From JACCZH01 sp963729445 (lineage in GTDB: Bacteria > Chloroflexota > Chloroflexia > Thermomicrobiales > CFX8), in NCBI GenBank assembly GCA_963729445.1, contig CAVSNU010000003.1, positions 310,001-374,000 of the forward strand: a stretch of DNA of 64,000 bases. Direction: 5' to 3'. Below are positions 28,140 to 36,970 of this stretch, piece after piece. The position numbers and the translations under genes were made by a program. Within the stretch, counting starts at the first letter, position 1. The number at the start of each line of letters is the position of its first letter. The notes beneath the pieces are model-generated. The model searched no databases, had not been told where the DNA came from, and saw only the letters and a list, made by a program, of their open reading frames with translations.

Positions 28140-29564
28140 GTGTCAAAGGATTACCCCATCTATTGCGGCGGCGAGTGGCGCACGAGCGGTGAACGGCTCA
28201 AGATCAAGAACCCGTTTAACGATGAGGTCGTGGGCACTACCTACTTCGCGTCCGATCAGGATCTCGAAGATGCGATCGATCGCGCACAAGACGCATTTCG
28301 CCAGCACAGCCAGATGCCAAGCTTCGAGCGCGCCGGCTACCTGACCTGTATTGCCGATCAGATGCAGAAACGGCGCGATGAACTGGCGGAACTTATCACC
28401 GCTGAAGCCGGCAAACCCCTGCGCGACTCGCGAGTCGAAGTTGATCGTGGTGTCTTTACGATGCGTTTGGCCGCAGAGGAAGCCCAGAGAATCACTGGCG
28501 AGCAGATCCCGCTCGACCTGATGCCGGCGTCCAAGGGACGGTTCGGCGTCACCCGAAAAGTACCAATTGGCCCGATCGCCGGTATCTCACCCTTTAACTT
28601 CCCGCTCAACCTCGCCCTGCACAAGCTTGGGCCGGCGCTCGCATCCGGTAACCCGCTCGTCCTCAAACCGCCCACACGCGATCCACTGACGATGCTCGCG
28701 GTCGCTGAGATGGTGCACGAGGCCGGAGTGCCGGCCGGTATGGTCTCAATCATGCCCATGGACCGCCAGGTCGGCGACAGACTTGTCACGGACGAGCGCT
28801 TCAAGCTCCTGACGTTCACCGGCTCACCCGATGTGGGGTGGGACATGAAGCGCCGCTCCGGCAAGAAGAAGGTCGTTCTGGAGCTTGGAGGGAACGCCGG
28901 CGTCATCGTTGACAGAGACGCCAACCTCGATTTCGCCGTCGGACGCATCCTGACCGGCTCGTTCGCCTACGCCGGCCAGGTGTGCATCTCGGTGCAGCGT
29001 GCGTACATCCATCGTGATGTCTTCGACAGCGTTGTGGAACGGCTCGTGGCAGCGGCTGGAAACGTAAAGATGGGTGACCCGGCCGACGCTGCTACCGAAC
29101 TGGGTCCAATGATCGACGAGAAGGCCGTGGCGCGCATCCACGATTGGGTTGAGACTGCCGTCTCCGAAGGAGCAACCGTCCACAGCGGAGGACAGCCCGA
29201 TGGCCGCTTCTATCCACCGACCATTCTGTCCGGTGTCAGTCGCGACTCCTTTGTCTGCTCTCGAGAGGCCTTCGCGCCGATCGTCGTGCTCTTCCCGTTC
29301 GATGATTGGACCGAGGGACTTGGGCAGATCAACGACTCCGTCTTCGGACTCCAGGCCGGTGTGTTCACCGACAGACTGGAACACGCGATGATGGCCTTTG
29401 ACAAGCTCGATGTCGGGGGCGTCATTCTGAACGACATCCCGACCTACCGCATCGACCACATGCCCTATGGCGGCGTCAAGGACTCCGGGTTGAGTCGTGA
29501 AGGATTGCGTTACGCCATCGAGGACATGACCGAGACTCGTCTGCTCGTCGTGAATCGGCCCTAA
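28140..29564 (+). CDS. NAD(P)-dependent aldehyde dehydrogenase
   Basis: 474 residues. Oxidizes an aldehyde to the acid through a cysteine thiohemiacetal. The cofactor site has GPIAGISPFNFPLNLALHK and LTFTGSPDVGWDMK; the general base motif is LELGGNAGVIV, and the nucleophile is in FAYAGQVCISVQR. It is most like lactaldehyde, glycolaldehyde or non-phosphorylating glyceraldehyde-3-phosphate dehydrogenases of the ALDH superfamily; the substrate cannot be set from sequence. GTG 28140 is chosen because GAGGAGGA lies 9 nt upstream; the frame extends 48 nt further 5' without support. Its stop overlaps the nfo stop by 4 nt. Confidence 0.9.
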   Translation: MSKDYPIYCGGEWRTSGERLKIKNPFNDEVVGTTYFASDQDLEDAIDRAQDAFRQHSQMPSFERAGYLTCIADQMQKRRDELAELITAEAGKPLRDSRVEVDRGVFTMRLAAEEAQRITGEQIPLDLMPASKGRFGVTRKVPIGPIAGISPFNFPLNLALHKLGPALASGNPLVLKPPTRDPLTMLAVAEMVHEAGVPAGMVSIMPMDRQVGDRLVTDERFKLLTFTGSPDVGWDMKRRSGKKKVVLELGGNAGVIVDRDANLDFAVGRILTGSFAYAGQVCISVQRAYIHRDVFDSVVERLVAAAGNVKMGDPADAATELGPMIDEKAVARIHDWVETAVSEGATVHSGGQPDGRFYPPTILSGVSRDSFVCSREAFAPIVVLFPFDDWTEGLGQINDSVFGLQAGVFTDRLEHAMMAFDKLDVGGVILNDIPTYRIDHMPYGGVKDSGLSREGLRYAIEDMTETRLLVVNRP

Positions 29565-30409
29565 CCAACCAGCGACCGTAACAACACCAGCGCTGCCCGA
29601 TCCTCGGCGAGATCCTCGCCCTTGTCGGTCTCGAGCAGCGCCGGCTTCCCGTGGAAACGGACGTCGCTCATCAAGCTTCGAAAGCCCTCGGGGCCAATGT
29701 TGCCCTGCCCGATCAAATGGTGTCGATCTTTCTTCGACCCCAGTTCTTCCTTCGCATCATTAAGGTGGAAGGCTTCAATCTGATCCAACCCGATCAGACG
29801 GTCGAACTCATCCATCGTCGCCTGGTATGTCTCAGGTGTCCGGATATCGTAACCAGCGACGAAGATGTGACAAGTATCGAAGCAAACCCCCAGCCGCTCT
29901 GGTGCGGAAGACTTCTCAAGCAGGTACGCCAGATCCTCGAAGGTCGAACCGAGGTTGGTTCCCTGGCCAGCGGTCGTCTCCAGCAGCGTGCGGACTTGGT
30001 ACCCAGGTAGGTCGGCATGGACGCGCTCCAGCGCGGCGACGATTCGATCCAGACCGACCTCCCTGCCGGACCCGACGTGCGATCCAGGATGCGTCACGAG
30101 AAACGGAATTCCCAACAGCTCGCAGCGCTCCAGCTCGTCTCGGAACGCGGCGATCGACTTCTCCCAGAGATCGTCCTTGGGAGACGCCAGATTAATCAGA
30201 TACGAGTCATGCGCCACGACGCCTCGGAGGCCGGACTCCGTATACCGCGTCCGAAACAGCGCCGCTTCATCATCCGCTATCGGCTTGGCAATCCATTGCC
30301 GTTGATTCTTCGTAAACACCTGCACAGCGTCCGATTCGACGCTCACTGCGTGGGCGATCGCCTTCTCAAGCCCACCTGCGATGGACATGTGTGCACCTAG
30401 CCAGAGCAT
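29561..30409 (-). CDS. nfo: Endonuclease IV (AP endonuclease)
   Basis: 282-residue TIM-barrel three-zinc enzyme that cleaves DNA 5' to abasic sites in base excision repair. Matches are LGAHMSIAGGLEKA at the N-terminus, FLVTHPGSHVGSG, LETTAGQGTNLGSTF, GVCFDTCHIFVAGYD (zinc ligands) and EAFHLNDAKEELGSKKDRHH, the last two being family signatures. It lies 15 nt downstream of the selenoprotein gene on the same strand, so the two likely share a promoter and the palindromic site at 30818-30829. Confidence 0.97.
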   Translation of the reverse strand: MLWLGAHMSIAGGLEKAIAHAVSVESDAVQVFTKNQRQWIAKPIADDEAALFRTRYTESGLRGVVAHDSYLINLASPKDDLWEKSIAAFRDELERCELLGIPFLVTHPGSHVGSGREVGLDRIVAALERVHADLPGYQVRTLLETTAGQGTNLGSTFEDLAYLLEKSSAPERLGVCFDTCHIFVAGYDIRTPETYQATMDEFDRLIGLDQIEAFHLNDAKEELGSKKDRHHLIGQGNIGPEGFRSLMSDVRFHGKPALLETDKGEDLAEDRAALVLLRSLVG

Positions 30410-30424
30410 CTCGAGATCTCCTTC

Positions 30425-30790
30425 TTACCCTTGGAACGCCTGAGCAAACGCTTCTAAATCTGCCCTCTTCGAGCCAACCACATAGACGCCCTCGCCAACG
30501 ACAATTGGCCGGCGCAACAGTGTCGGTTCCGCCACCATTTCGTGCACGAGCTCTTCATCGGTCAAACCGTCTATCTCATCTCGACGCGACTGGTACGCGC
30601 GTGAACGCGTTGAAAGAACGTCGCGAGGAGACATGCCAATAGACGCCAGCACCGCCCGTAACTCGTCGGCGCTCAGGCGCTCTTTGAAGAAGTCGCGGCG
30701 CTCGAAATCAACGCCAGCCTCTCTGAGGAACTCCTCAGTCTTCCTGCAACTCGTTCAGGTGGGATGGACGTAAGCCGTTACCATGCTCAT
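30425..30790 (-). CDS. ArsC/Spx-like protein with in-frame TGA at the active-site position (candidate selenoprotein)
   Basis: Reading from ATG 30790 the frame is M-S-M-V-T-A-Y-V-H-P-T-[TGA]-T-S-C-R-K. It then runs without interruption for 109 more residues to the stop, total 121, the usual size of ArsC/Spx/YffB proteins. Family homologues have CxxC here, e.g. C-T-S-C-R-K in Spx. TGA (30757-30755) therefore replaces exactly the first, catalytic cysteine: U-T-S-C. The rest fits the family: VLSTRSRAYQ and LLRRPIVVGEGVYVVG. AAAGG precedes the ATG. A hairpin suited to act as bacterial SECIS follows the TGA, and selA is in the window. Automated calling would start only at GTG 30652 and lose the active site. 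Likely thiol/selenol oxidoreductase or reductase; Spx-type transcriptional function is possible. A TGC-to-TGA sequencing error is the main alternative. Confidence 0.8.
30723..30738 (-). promoter_or_regulatory. Candidate bacterial SECIS hairpin
   Basis: On the minus strand, 16 nt after the TGA, CUGAGG pairs with CCUCAG around the tetraloop AGUU. The loop starts 22 nt after the UGA and has a G in its first two positions. Both features match the published general bacterial SECIS pattern (apical loop about 16-37 nt downstream with G in the first two loop bases). It lies within the coding sequence, as bacterial SECIS elements do. Confidence 0.6.
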
Positions 30791-30817
30791 GCGTGCCTTT
30801 CACCGAGGAACCAATGT

Positions 30818-30829
30818 GTGTACGTACAC
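30818..30829. promoter_or_regulatory. Palindromic operator-like site GTGTACGTACAC
   Basis: A perfect 12-bp inverted repeat, identical in core to the 16-bp palindrome before dgt. It lies 28 bp upstream of the selenoprotein-nfo unit (minus) and 67 bp upstream of the reductase gene (plus), so it could control either or both. Confidence 0.6.
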
Positions 30830-30895
30830 TATTCGGGGCAGTGTATCATCCAGTAGGTGATCGATAGTAACAGGTATCGGCAACGGGAAGACAGC

Positions 30896-31744
30896 ATGGG
30901 ACAGCGACGCGTACTTATCACGGGAGCGGGTGGTCAGCTTGGACGGGCTCTCCAACGCCTGAACAGGCCTGACTGGAACGTTGCCCCCCTGACACACAGC
31001 GATCTCGACGTTCGAGACTGGCAAGCCGTGTGTGAACGGTTCCACACCCTCTCTCCGGACCTCGTCATACACGCCGCAGCCGCCACCAACGTCGACCAGT
31101 GCGAGCGCGAGCCAGACGCGGCGTTCGAATCGAATGCCGTCGCGACACGCAACGTCGCCCAGGCCAGCGCGCTCGTCGGCGCCGATGTCGTCTATGTCTC
31201 GACAAACTACGTCTTCGACGGCAGAAAACCGACCCCGTATCACGAGTTCGATCGACCGAACCCGATCAGCGTCTACGGCGCGTCGAAGCTGGCCGGAGAG
31301 CTGGAAGCCCTGCGAGCTACTCCGCGCTGCTACGTTGTGCGTACATCAAGCGTGTACGCCGAACAGGGCCGCAACTTTGTAAGGACGATGATTGGGCTCA
31401 TGGACCAGCACGACCGTATCACGGTCGTCAATGATCAGCAGAGCAATCCAACCTATGCATCCGATCTCGCAGCAGCCATCGCCCAGATCACAGAGCGAGC
31501 ACCATTTGGTATCTACCATGCAACGAACGAGGGCATTGCATCGTGGCATGACTGGGCGGTCGAGATCGCGAAACGAACCGGCGCGACGACGGAGGTCGCA
31601 CGGATACCGGCCGCAGAATTCAGACGCGACGCGGAGCCTCCCGCGAACGGCGCCCTGGTGTCGCTGTCGCTGTTGAAGCTAGGTATTGAGCTCCCAAACT
31701 GGCGCGATGGGTTGGAACGGTGTCTTAACCAATGGCCCGCGTAG
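30896..31744 (+). CDS. rfbD: dTDP-4-dehydrorhamnose reductase family protein
   Basis: 282-residue short-chain dehydrogenase-like NAD(P)H enzyme. Rossmann motif RVLITGAGGQLGRALQRL, active-site ISVYGASKLAGELEAL (Y-x3-K), and YVSTNYVFDGRKPTPYHEFD, a RfbD-type pattern. It makes dTDP-L-rhamnose in its best-known form. The rfbA, B and C partners are not here, so another nucleotide sugar or a SAM-cycle MAT beta-like role is possible. ATG 30896 is chosen for GGGAAG upstream and the start of the Rossmann strand. It overlaps the next glycosyltransferase by 13 nt. Confidence 0.87.
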   Translation: MGQRRVLITGAGGQLGRALQRLNRPDWNVAPLTHSDLDVRDWQAVCERFHTLSPDLVIHAAAATNVDQCEREPDAAFESNAVATRNVAQASALVGADVVYVSTNYVFDGRKPTPYHEFDRPNPISVYGASKLAGELEALRATPRCYVVRTSSVYAEQGRNFVRTMIGLMDQHDRITVVNDQQSNPTYASDLAAAIAQITERAPFGIYHATNEGIASWHDWAVEIAKRTGATTEVARIPAAEFRRDAEPPANGALVSLSLLKLGIELPNWRDGLERCLNQWPA

Positions 31745-32682
31745 ACGTCATCGTTCCGACATACAACGGGACAGCATACTTTCTCGCCTGCCTTAAGACC
31801 CTCGCTCTGTCCACGTTCGTGGACTTCAATCTCATTGTCTTCGACGACGGGTCTGACACGCCGGTCGAGCGCGACGTTCGGGCCATCTTCCCTGACGCCT
31901 CCATCCTCAGAGTAGAACAAAACGCCGGACTCACTCGAGCGTTCAACCGCGCAATCGGTTTCTCTAGCGCCGAGTACATCGTGCTCCTGAACAACGACAC
32001 TGAGGTGGAGCCCGACTGGCTCCACCAGCTGGTCGCCTGCGCGGACCGGCATCCCTGCTCTGGGAGCGTTGCCAGCAAACTGCGGCTCGCCTCAGACCGT
32101 AAGGTGCTGCACTCGGCCGGCGATACGTACTCTGTGCGAGGCATGCCCGGAAACCGCGGCGTTTGGCTGGAAGACTACGGCCAGTACGATACAGAGGGAG
32201 AGATCTTTTCGGCTTGCGCGGGGGCAGCCCTGTACCGTCGTGAAGCCCTGGAAGCCGTGCGCTTACCGAGTGGCGATATCTTTGACACGCGCCTGTTTAT
32301 GTACTGTGAAGATGTCGATCTTGGCTGGCGGCTGCAACGTGCCGGCCATACGTGCGTGTTCGCGCCGCGGGCCGTCGTCTACCATCATCTGTCAGCCACC
32401 GGAGGCGGGAAACTCGCCAGTCGCTACGTCTCCCGGAATCTCTGGCTCGTTCTGGCGCGCAGCGTTCCCCCAGAGATTCGCCGACGGTATTGGAAGCGTA
32501 TTGTTGCGCATCATCTCGGACGCTTCACTTCCACCCTGCTCGCCGTGCGTGAGCCTGCTGCGCGACGCTCGCTTGCTGGAACGTTCGAAGGGCTCGCTGT
32601 GTTTATCGCCGAACGAGATGCCGCGCCCCGCCTCTCGCATGACCAGCACGAACGCATTCTCGGACTGCTGGAGCATCGATAA
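31732..32682 (+). CDS. Glycosyltransferase family 2, rhamnosyltransferase-like
   Basis: 316 residues, inverting GT-A fold: VDVIVPTYNGTAYFLACLK, LLNNDTEVEPDWL (metal-binding DxD-like element), and FMYCEDVDLGWRLQRAG, the E-D-x-D acceptor motif typical of GT2 rhamnosyltransferases (WcaA/WbbL style). It overlaps the end of the reductase by 13 nt, a strong sign of translational coupling, and the pairing with an rfbD-like enzyme fits transfer of a deoxyhexose. No membrane segment is evident. Acceptor unknown. Confidence 0.87.
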   Translation: MARVDVIVPTYNGTAYFLACLKTLALSTFVDFNLIVFDDGSDTPVERDVRAIFPDASILRVEQNAGLTRAFNRAIGFSSAEYIVLLNNDTEVEPDWLHQLVACADRHPCSGSVASKLRLASDRKVLHSAGDTYSVRGMPGNRGVWLEDYGQYDTEGEIFSACAGAALYRREALEAVRLPSGDIFDTRLFMYCEDVDLGWRLQRAGHTCVFAPRAVVYHHLSATGGGKLASRYVSRNLWLVLARSVPPEIRRRYWKRIVAHHLGRFTSTLLAVREPAARRSLAGTFEGLAVFIAERDAAPRLSHDQHERILGLLEHR

Positions 32683-32780
32683 GCGACCCTGCCCGCCGCC
32701 CTAGTACACTTTGGGGCAAACAACATTGCGGACAGAAGTTCCGCGCATACGACCGCAGCCGGTGAGGTAGTCGAACTCGA

Positions 32781-33551
32781 GTGAACGATCAATCGTGCCC
32801 GTTCTTATCCGTTGTGATCCCCGCATACAACGAAGAACGCCGCCTCGCCTCCACCCTCCGTGCCGTCGACGACTTCCTGGCAGACAAGCCCTACTCAAGC
32901 GAAGTAATCGTCGCTGACGATGGCAGTACCGACCGGACTGCTGAGGTCGCCGGCTCCTATACCATGGCGACAGCCGGCTATCGGGTGCTTGCACTGCCGC
33001 ATCGTGGCAAAGCGAACGCGGTAACAGAAGGAGTCCTCGCTTCCAGGGGATGCGTCGTTATGTTCACTGACGCCGATCTCTCGACACCCATGGCCTACCT
33101 GGATCAGCTATTGGCCGCCCTCTCGGGTCGAGCCGAGGTTGCAATCGGTTCACGCGAAGGCAAGGGGTCGAAACGCGTTGGCGAACCGATGTACCGCCAC
33201 ATCATGGGCAGGGTGTTTAACGCGCTGGTGCGGTTCGTCGCTGTCCCGGGCATCAACGACACGCAATGCGGTTTCAAGGCGTTCGATGGCCAGGCGGCCA
33301 GAGAGCTATTCTCGGCTGCCCGGCTGCACACCGGTGCGCGCAACGTGACAGGACCACGGGTCACCGGATTTGACGTCGAGATCCTCTTCCTCGCCAGGAA
33401 ACGCGGCTACGATATTGCAGAGATCCCAGTGGAATGGACCCATGTGGCGGGCAGCAAAGTCGCCCCGCTGAGTGACTCCGTCAGAATGTTCGCTGACGTG
33501 CTCCGCGTGCGCTACAACGCGCTGCGCGGACACTACGACGTTGCGCCGTGA
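32781..33551 (+). CDS. Glycosyltransferase family 2, dolichyl/polyprenyl-phosphate sugar synthase-like
   Basis: 256 residues: FLSVVIPAYNEERRLASTLR, EVIVADDGSTDRTAEVA, MFTDADLSTPMAYLDQL (D-x-D) and INDTQCGFKAFDGQAARELF, the signature of dolichyl-phosphate beta-glucosyltransferase/polyprenyl-phosphate glycosyltransferases. No C-terminal membrane domain, so it probably acts as a peripheral enzyme making a lipid-linked sugar. GTG start. It follows the previous GT2 after 98 bp. Confidence 0.87.
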   Translation: MNDQSCPFLSVVIPAYNEERRLASTLRAVDDFLADKPYSSEVIVADDGSTDRTAEVAGSYTMATAGYRVLALPHRGKANAVTEGVLASRGCVVMFTDADLSTPMAYLDQLLAALSGRAEVAIGSREGKGSKRVGEPMYRHIMGRVFNALVRFVAVPGINDTQCGFKAFDGQAARELFSAARLHTGARNVTGPRVTGFDVEILFLARKRGYDIAEIPVEWTHVAGSKVAPLSDSVRMFADVLRVRYNALRGHYDVAP

Positions 33552-33566
33552 TCGGGGCTCAGGACA

Positions 33567-34247
33567 ATGCAGGGCAACCTCTCCGAATTTACGCTGGCTG
33601 AGCTTTTGCAGCTCTTCGCGCTTGCGGAGCGCACCGGCACCATCGCCATTCAAGGACCACTCAGCTCTGCGCGCATGTTCCTAGAATCAGGCAAGGTTGT
33701 CGGCATCGGGGATGAGAGCTTCGATGTTCACCGGGAGATCATGGCCTGCGAGCTTCTGCCTGCGCGAAGTGGAGCCGCACTCGATGCGGTCGTTCCAACG
33801 CCGTCGACGCCGGGCCTCTCTTTCATCGTACGGAATCTCGTTGAGCCCGAACGGTGGGACCTGTTCGTCCAACGCTGTCTCGAACAGAGTATCTACCCGC
33901 TCCTTACGCTTGAGCGCGGCTCGTTTGACGTGAAGATCGAGCGCATACCACCTTGCCCGCTCAGACTCTCAGTCCCAGTACAGCAACTCGTCCTGGACGG
34001 TTCACGCTGGGAAGCGGAGATGGCTGAGCATCGCCTGGATGGTTTCGGCATGGAGACGATCTGGTCACGCGGAGAGAGTCCCGGCCAGAGCTTCGAAATG
34101 TCTGCGGTTGAGTGGCTCACGTGGTCGCTGCTGAACCAACCGTCAAACTTGAGCGATGTCGCCCGACGAGTATGCGTTCCTGACCTCGCGACGGCCGACG
34201 CAGTGCGCCGGTTACACGCCAACGGCATCCTGACGCGATTGGGCTAA
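33567..34247 (+). CDS. DUF4388 (PATAN-like) domain protein
   Basis: 226 residues. The start QGNLSEFTLAELLQLFALAE with ERTGTIAIQGPLSSARMFLE and a short SGKVVGIG segment is the DUF4388/PATAN domain. That domain is seen next to signalling and gliding/polarity systems and in Chloroflexi and Deltaproteobacteria. The C-terminal half, ending with a winged-helix-like LSDVARRVCVPDLATADAVR, may be a protein-interaction module. It starts 15 nt after the upstream GT2. Its 3' end overlaps aroM, on the other strand, by 36 nt. Function unknown. Confidence 0.8.
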   Translation: MQGNLSEFTLAELLQLFALAERTGTIAIQGPLSSARMFLESGKVVGIGDESFDVHREIMACELLPARSGAALDAVVPTPSTPGLSFIVRNLVEPERWDLFVQRCLEQSIYPLLTLERGSFDVKIERIPPCPLRLSVPVQQLVLDGSRWEAEMAEHRLDGFGMETIWSRGESPGQSFEMSAVEWLTWSLLNQPSNLSDVARRVCVPDLATADAVRRLHANGILTRLG

Positions 34248-34907
34248 CGACGGCAGCATAGACGCCAAAACCGCGCCCACCATGGCGTTCGCCACGACAA
34301 CAGGAATGGGAGCGGCCGCCTGCGCTTCTGCCTGCATCGCACGTGTATAGCCCATGCAATCCAGAACGATCAGCTCAGCGCCGGCAGCGAGCAGCGCCGT
34401 GGCCGCGCTCTCAAACGAACCGCTTCCATCATACGGGGACACGACCGACAGCTCGACCGCTCGATCGGGCCGGCTCCACTTGTGGAGCATCGTATCGCGT
34501 TGTCCCGCGTGCGGCATAACGACGCCCAGTGTTCCAGCGGGCAAGATCGCATCCACAACACCGGCCAACACCCTGTCGGGATAAACAATGCGGCGTCGCG
34601 ATGTCAGACCGGAAAATTCGCCGGTACACAGGACGCAGATGATCGTTGCGCCTTCTGCTTCGAGTTTCTGGATGGCACCCCTCATCAGCGGTGTCACCCG
34701 TTCCTTCGCAATCACCACCTCGGTACCATCGACCAGGCGTGTGACAAGCGGGTGCTCACCACTCTGTGGTGAGAGCGCCGCGATCTCGGTCGCGCTGAGC
34801 GCATCGAGTGCGCCGGCCTGGAGCAGGACCGGCTCGGCCAAGGGCTCGAACATCGACTGAACGACGTCATTGCGTGGCGATTGGCCGATTGTGGCAAGAC
34901 CAAGCAT
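34212..34907 (-). CDS. AroM family protein
   Basis: 231 residues. Matches to AroM: LGLATIGQSPRNDVV at the N-terminus, then ICVLCTGEFSGL and LDCMGYTRAMQ. AroM is a conserved protein of unknown function, controlled by TyrR in E. coli; its fold resembles aspartate/glutamate racemases, with two conserved cysteines that are visible here (LCTGEF and LDCMGY). ATG 34907 is used because GAGGT lies 7 nt upstream; GTG 34919 has no such site. It is convergent with the DUF4388 gene with overlapping 3' ends. Confidence 0.88.
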   Translation of the reverse strand: MLGLATIGQSPRNDVVQSMFEPLAEPVLLQAGALDALSATEIAALSPQSGEHPLVTRLVDGTEVVIAKERVTPLMRGAIQKLEAEGATIICVLCTGEFSGLTSRRRIVYPDRVLAGVVDAILPAGTLGVVMPHAGQRDTMLHKWSRPDRAVELSVVSPYDGSGSFESAATALLAAGAELIVLDCMGYTRAMQAEAQAAAPIPVVVANAMVGAVLASMLPSLAQSRQDAVGV

Positions 34908-34954
34908 TGGTAACCTCACGTTCTTGCGAGGATGTAAATTTGCGATTTAGGCTC

Positions 34955-34963
34955 TGTTATACT
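34955..34963 (+). promoter_or_regulatory. Extended -10 promoter of the two-component system
   Basis: TGTTATACT (34955-34963), about 75-110 bp before the kinase start, with no clear -35. Confidence 0.6.
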
Positions 34964-35075
34964 CACACTTGTAAGCATGACGTGAATATTAACATTCCGC
35001 AAGCTCGAATGGTCCGGTCGTATAAAGGCTCGCAACGTAGTGCAGGCCAACCCGCATCATCGCCTGGGGAGATGT

Positions 35076-36119
35076 GTGAGCGCAGCAAAAATCAACAGCC
35101 TCGAAGCACTGGTGAAGGGCGCACTCACTGCTATCCGTGGCCTGGAAGCCGAGATTGCGGCGTTTGGTGAGGCCGCCGGCCACCTGACCGCCGAGCTAAG
35201 CCAGGAACGCACCAAAGTCCAGCAGGAGCGTGAAGAGAAGGACATTTTCTACTCCCTTGAGACTGGCACCCCCTACGTCGTCGCGGCCCCAGACACCGCT
35301 GAGCTGAGAGCGAAAGAAAAGGAACTCATCGAGGGCACCATCCGTGCCTCAACGCTCGAACGCCGGCTCCTGGATTTTATTTCCGTGCTCGCCATATCTC
35401 GCCGGCACCTCGAGGCGGACGGAGAGCTACCCGATAACGAGTCCGCGAACGACATCGCCCTGCGCACGACACGCATTCAAGCCCAGGAAGACGAGCGGCG
35501 TCGATTCGCACGCGAGATTCACGACGGTCCCGCACAAGCGTTTGCGAACGCCATTATCGGATTGGAGTTTGTCGAGCGCGCGGTAAAGGCGAGTGACTCC
35601 GACAAGCCGATTCCCGCTCTGGACGAGATCGAGCGCATCAAAGGCAGCCTACGTGAAGGGCTCACCGAGATCAGGCGCTTCATATTCGACCTGCGTCCCA
35701 CGATGCTTCAGGATCGCGGTCTCGTCCCGACCATCGAACATTACATCGCCACATACAAGTCGATCCTCCCCATGCATGTCGCCCTCCAGACGACCGGGGA
35801 TCTGCCGTGGCTCACCCAGGATCAGGAGCTCACTGCATTTCGCGTGATTCAGGAGTCGCTACACAACTCCACCAAATACGCCCGTGCGTCGCACGTTGAG
35901 GTCGATATCGCCATCGGCGACGAAGCGAGTGTCGCGATTCATATCCGTGACGACGGCCGCGGGTTTGACCCCGACCAGGTGACTGCACACACCATGGGCG
36001 GGAGCGGTATCAAAGGCATGCGCGAGCGAGCTGAGCTCGTAGGAGGAGCGTTGACCGTCAAGAGTGCGCCGGGGCAGGGCACACACGTTGAGCTCGTGCT
36101 GCCCATCGTACAGTCCTGA
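35076..36119 (+). CDS. Sensor histidine kinase, DegS/NarX-type (HisKA_3)
   Basis: About 347 residues with no membrane segment, so a cytoplasmic sensor like DegS. An N-terminal coiled-coil region (roughly residues 20-140) is followed by the H-box EDERRRFAREIHDGPAQAF, where the His is autophosphorylated. Then come the dimerization helices with RRFIFDLRPTMLQDRGLVP and the HATPase domain with ESLHNSTKYARASHVEV and IRDDGRGFDPDQV. GTG 35076 is chosen (GGGGAG 4 nt upstream, the family-typical helix follows); GTG 35040 is an alternative. Followed by its response regulator. The signal is unknown; DegS-type kinases often sense intracellular redox or ion state. Confidence 0.88.
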   Translation: MSAAKINSLEALVKGALTAIRGLEAEIAAFGEAAGHLTAELSQERTKVQQEREEKDIFYSLETGTPYVVAAPDTAELRAKEKELIEGTIRASTLERRLLDFISVLAISRRHLEADGELPDNESANDIALRTTRIQAQEDERRRFAREIHDGPAQAFANAIIGLEFVERAVKASDSDKPIPALDEIERIKGSLREGLTEIRRFIFDLRPTMLQDRGLVPTIEHYIATYKSILPMHVALQTTGDLPWLTQDQELTAFRVIQESLHNSTKYARASHVEVDIAIGDEASVAIHIRDDGRGFDPDQVTAHTMGGSGIKGMRERAELVGGALTVKSAPGQGTHVELVLPIVQS

Positions 36120-36181
36120 TCCGGACCCGTGTAGAATCTCAACAATCCGCTGAGAGCCTGTCTAATCTGAAGGGTAATTCT

Positions 36182-36970
36182 GTGCATCCAATGCAGCGTA
36201 TCCAGGTACTGGTTGTGGACGACCATCCGCTCTTTCGCCGAGGTATCCGCTGGAGCCTTGAAAACGAGCAGGATCTCGTTGTCCTGGGTGAAGCGGCCGA
36301 TGGCCACGAGGCGCTCCAGAAGGCGGACGACCTCTCCCCGGATGTTGTGCTGCTGGATATCAATTTGCCCGGCATCAGTGGGATTGAGGTTGCCCGCATT
36401 CTTAAGCGGCGGCACCCCCGAATGGGTATCGTGATCGTCACAATGCACGAGGACGACGAGCAACTCTTCAACGCGATTCGCGTTGGCGCTGCCGCCTACT
36501 GCACGAAGGACGTGGACCCATCGCACATCGTCCACCTTGTGCGCAGGGTGGCGCGGGGCGAGTACCTGATCAACGAGAATGTGCTCTCGCATCCATTCGT
36601 CGCCTCCAGAGTGCTGGATCAATTCCGGGAGCTCGCCAGGATTGACAAGACCTCAGACTCCGTCTTCTCGCCGCTCACTCCGCGCGAAGTTGAGATCCTC
36701 GACTGCGTCGCCCGGGGAAACAGCAACAAGGAGATCGCTGAGATTCTGGGCATCAGCGATCAGACGGTGAAGAACCACATCACGTCAATCTTGCGCAAGC
36801 TACAGGTAAATGACCGCACCCAAGCGGTGATCTACGCACTGCGCCATGGCTGGATACGGCTGGGAGAAGAGGGGCAAACGTCGCCTGAGATTCCGGGGTT
36901 TGCGGACGCGCTCGACGCCAACGATACAAAGAACAAGGTCAGGAAGCGTGACAAGACCGAGCTGGACTAG
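36182..36970 (+). CDS. Response regulator, NarL/DegU family
   Basis: 262 residues. Receiver domain with VLVVDDHPLFRRGIRW, the phosphoacceptor aspartate in VVLLDINLPGISG, VIVTMHEDD and the lysine in AAYCTKDVDPS. A LuxR-type helix-turn-helix follows: SPLTPREVEILDCVARG and NKEIAEILGISDQTVKNH. The tail after about residue 230 (GEEGQTSPEIPGFADALDAN then a basic end) is longer than usual. AAGGG is 8 nt before GTG 36182. It overlaps the mutL stop by 4 nt in convergent orientation. Partner of the kinase upstream; the regulon is unknown. Confidence 0.92.
   Translation: MHPMQRIQVLVVDDHPLFRRGIRWSLENEQDLVVLGEAADGHEALQKADDLSPDVVLLDINLPGISGIEVARILKRRHPRMGIVIVTMHEDDEQLFNAIRVGAAAYCTKDVDPSHIVHLVRRVARGEYLINENVLSHPFVASRVLDQFRELARIDKTSDSVFSPLTPREVEILDCVARGNSNKEIAEILGISDQTVKNHITSILRKLQVNDRTQAVIYALRHGWIRLGEEGQTSPEIPGFADALDANDTKNKVRKRDKTELD

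Noticed and set aside
30425..30652. Short 75-residue ArsC-like gene starting at GTG 30652
   Set aside because: This lacks the thioredoxin-like active site. Family sequence continues in frame upstream through the TGA to ATG 30790.
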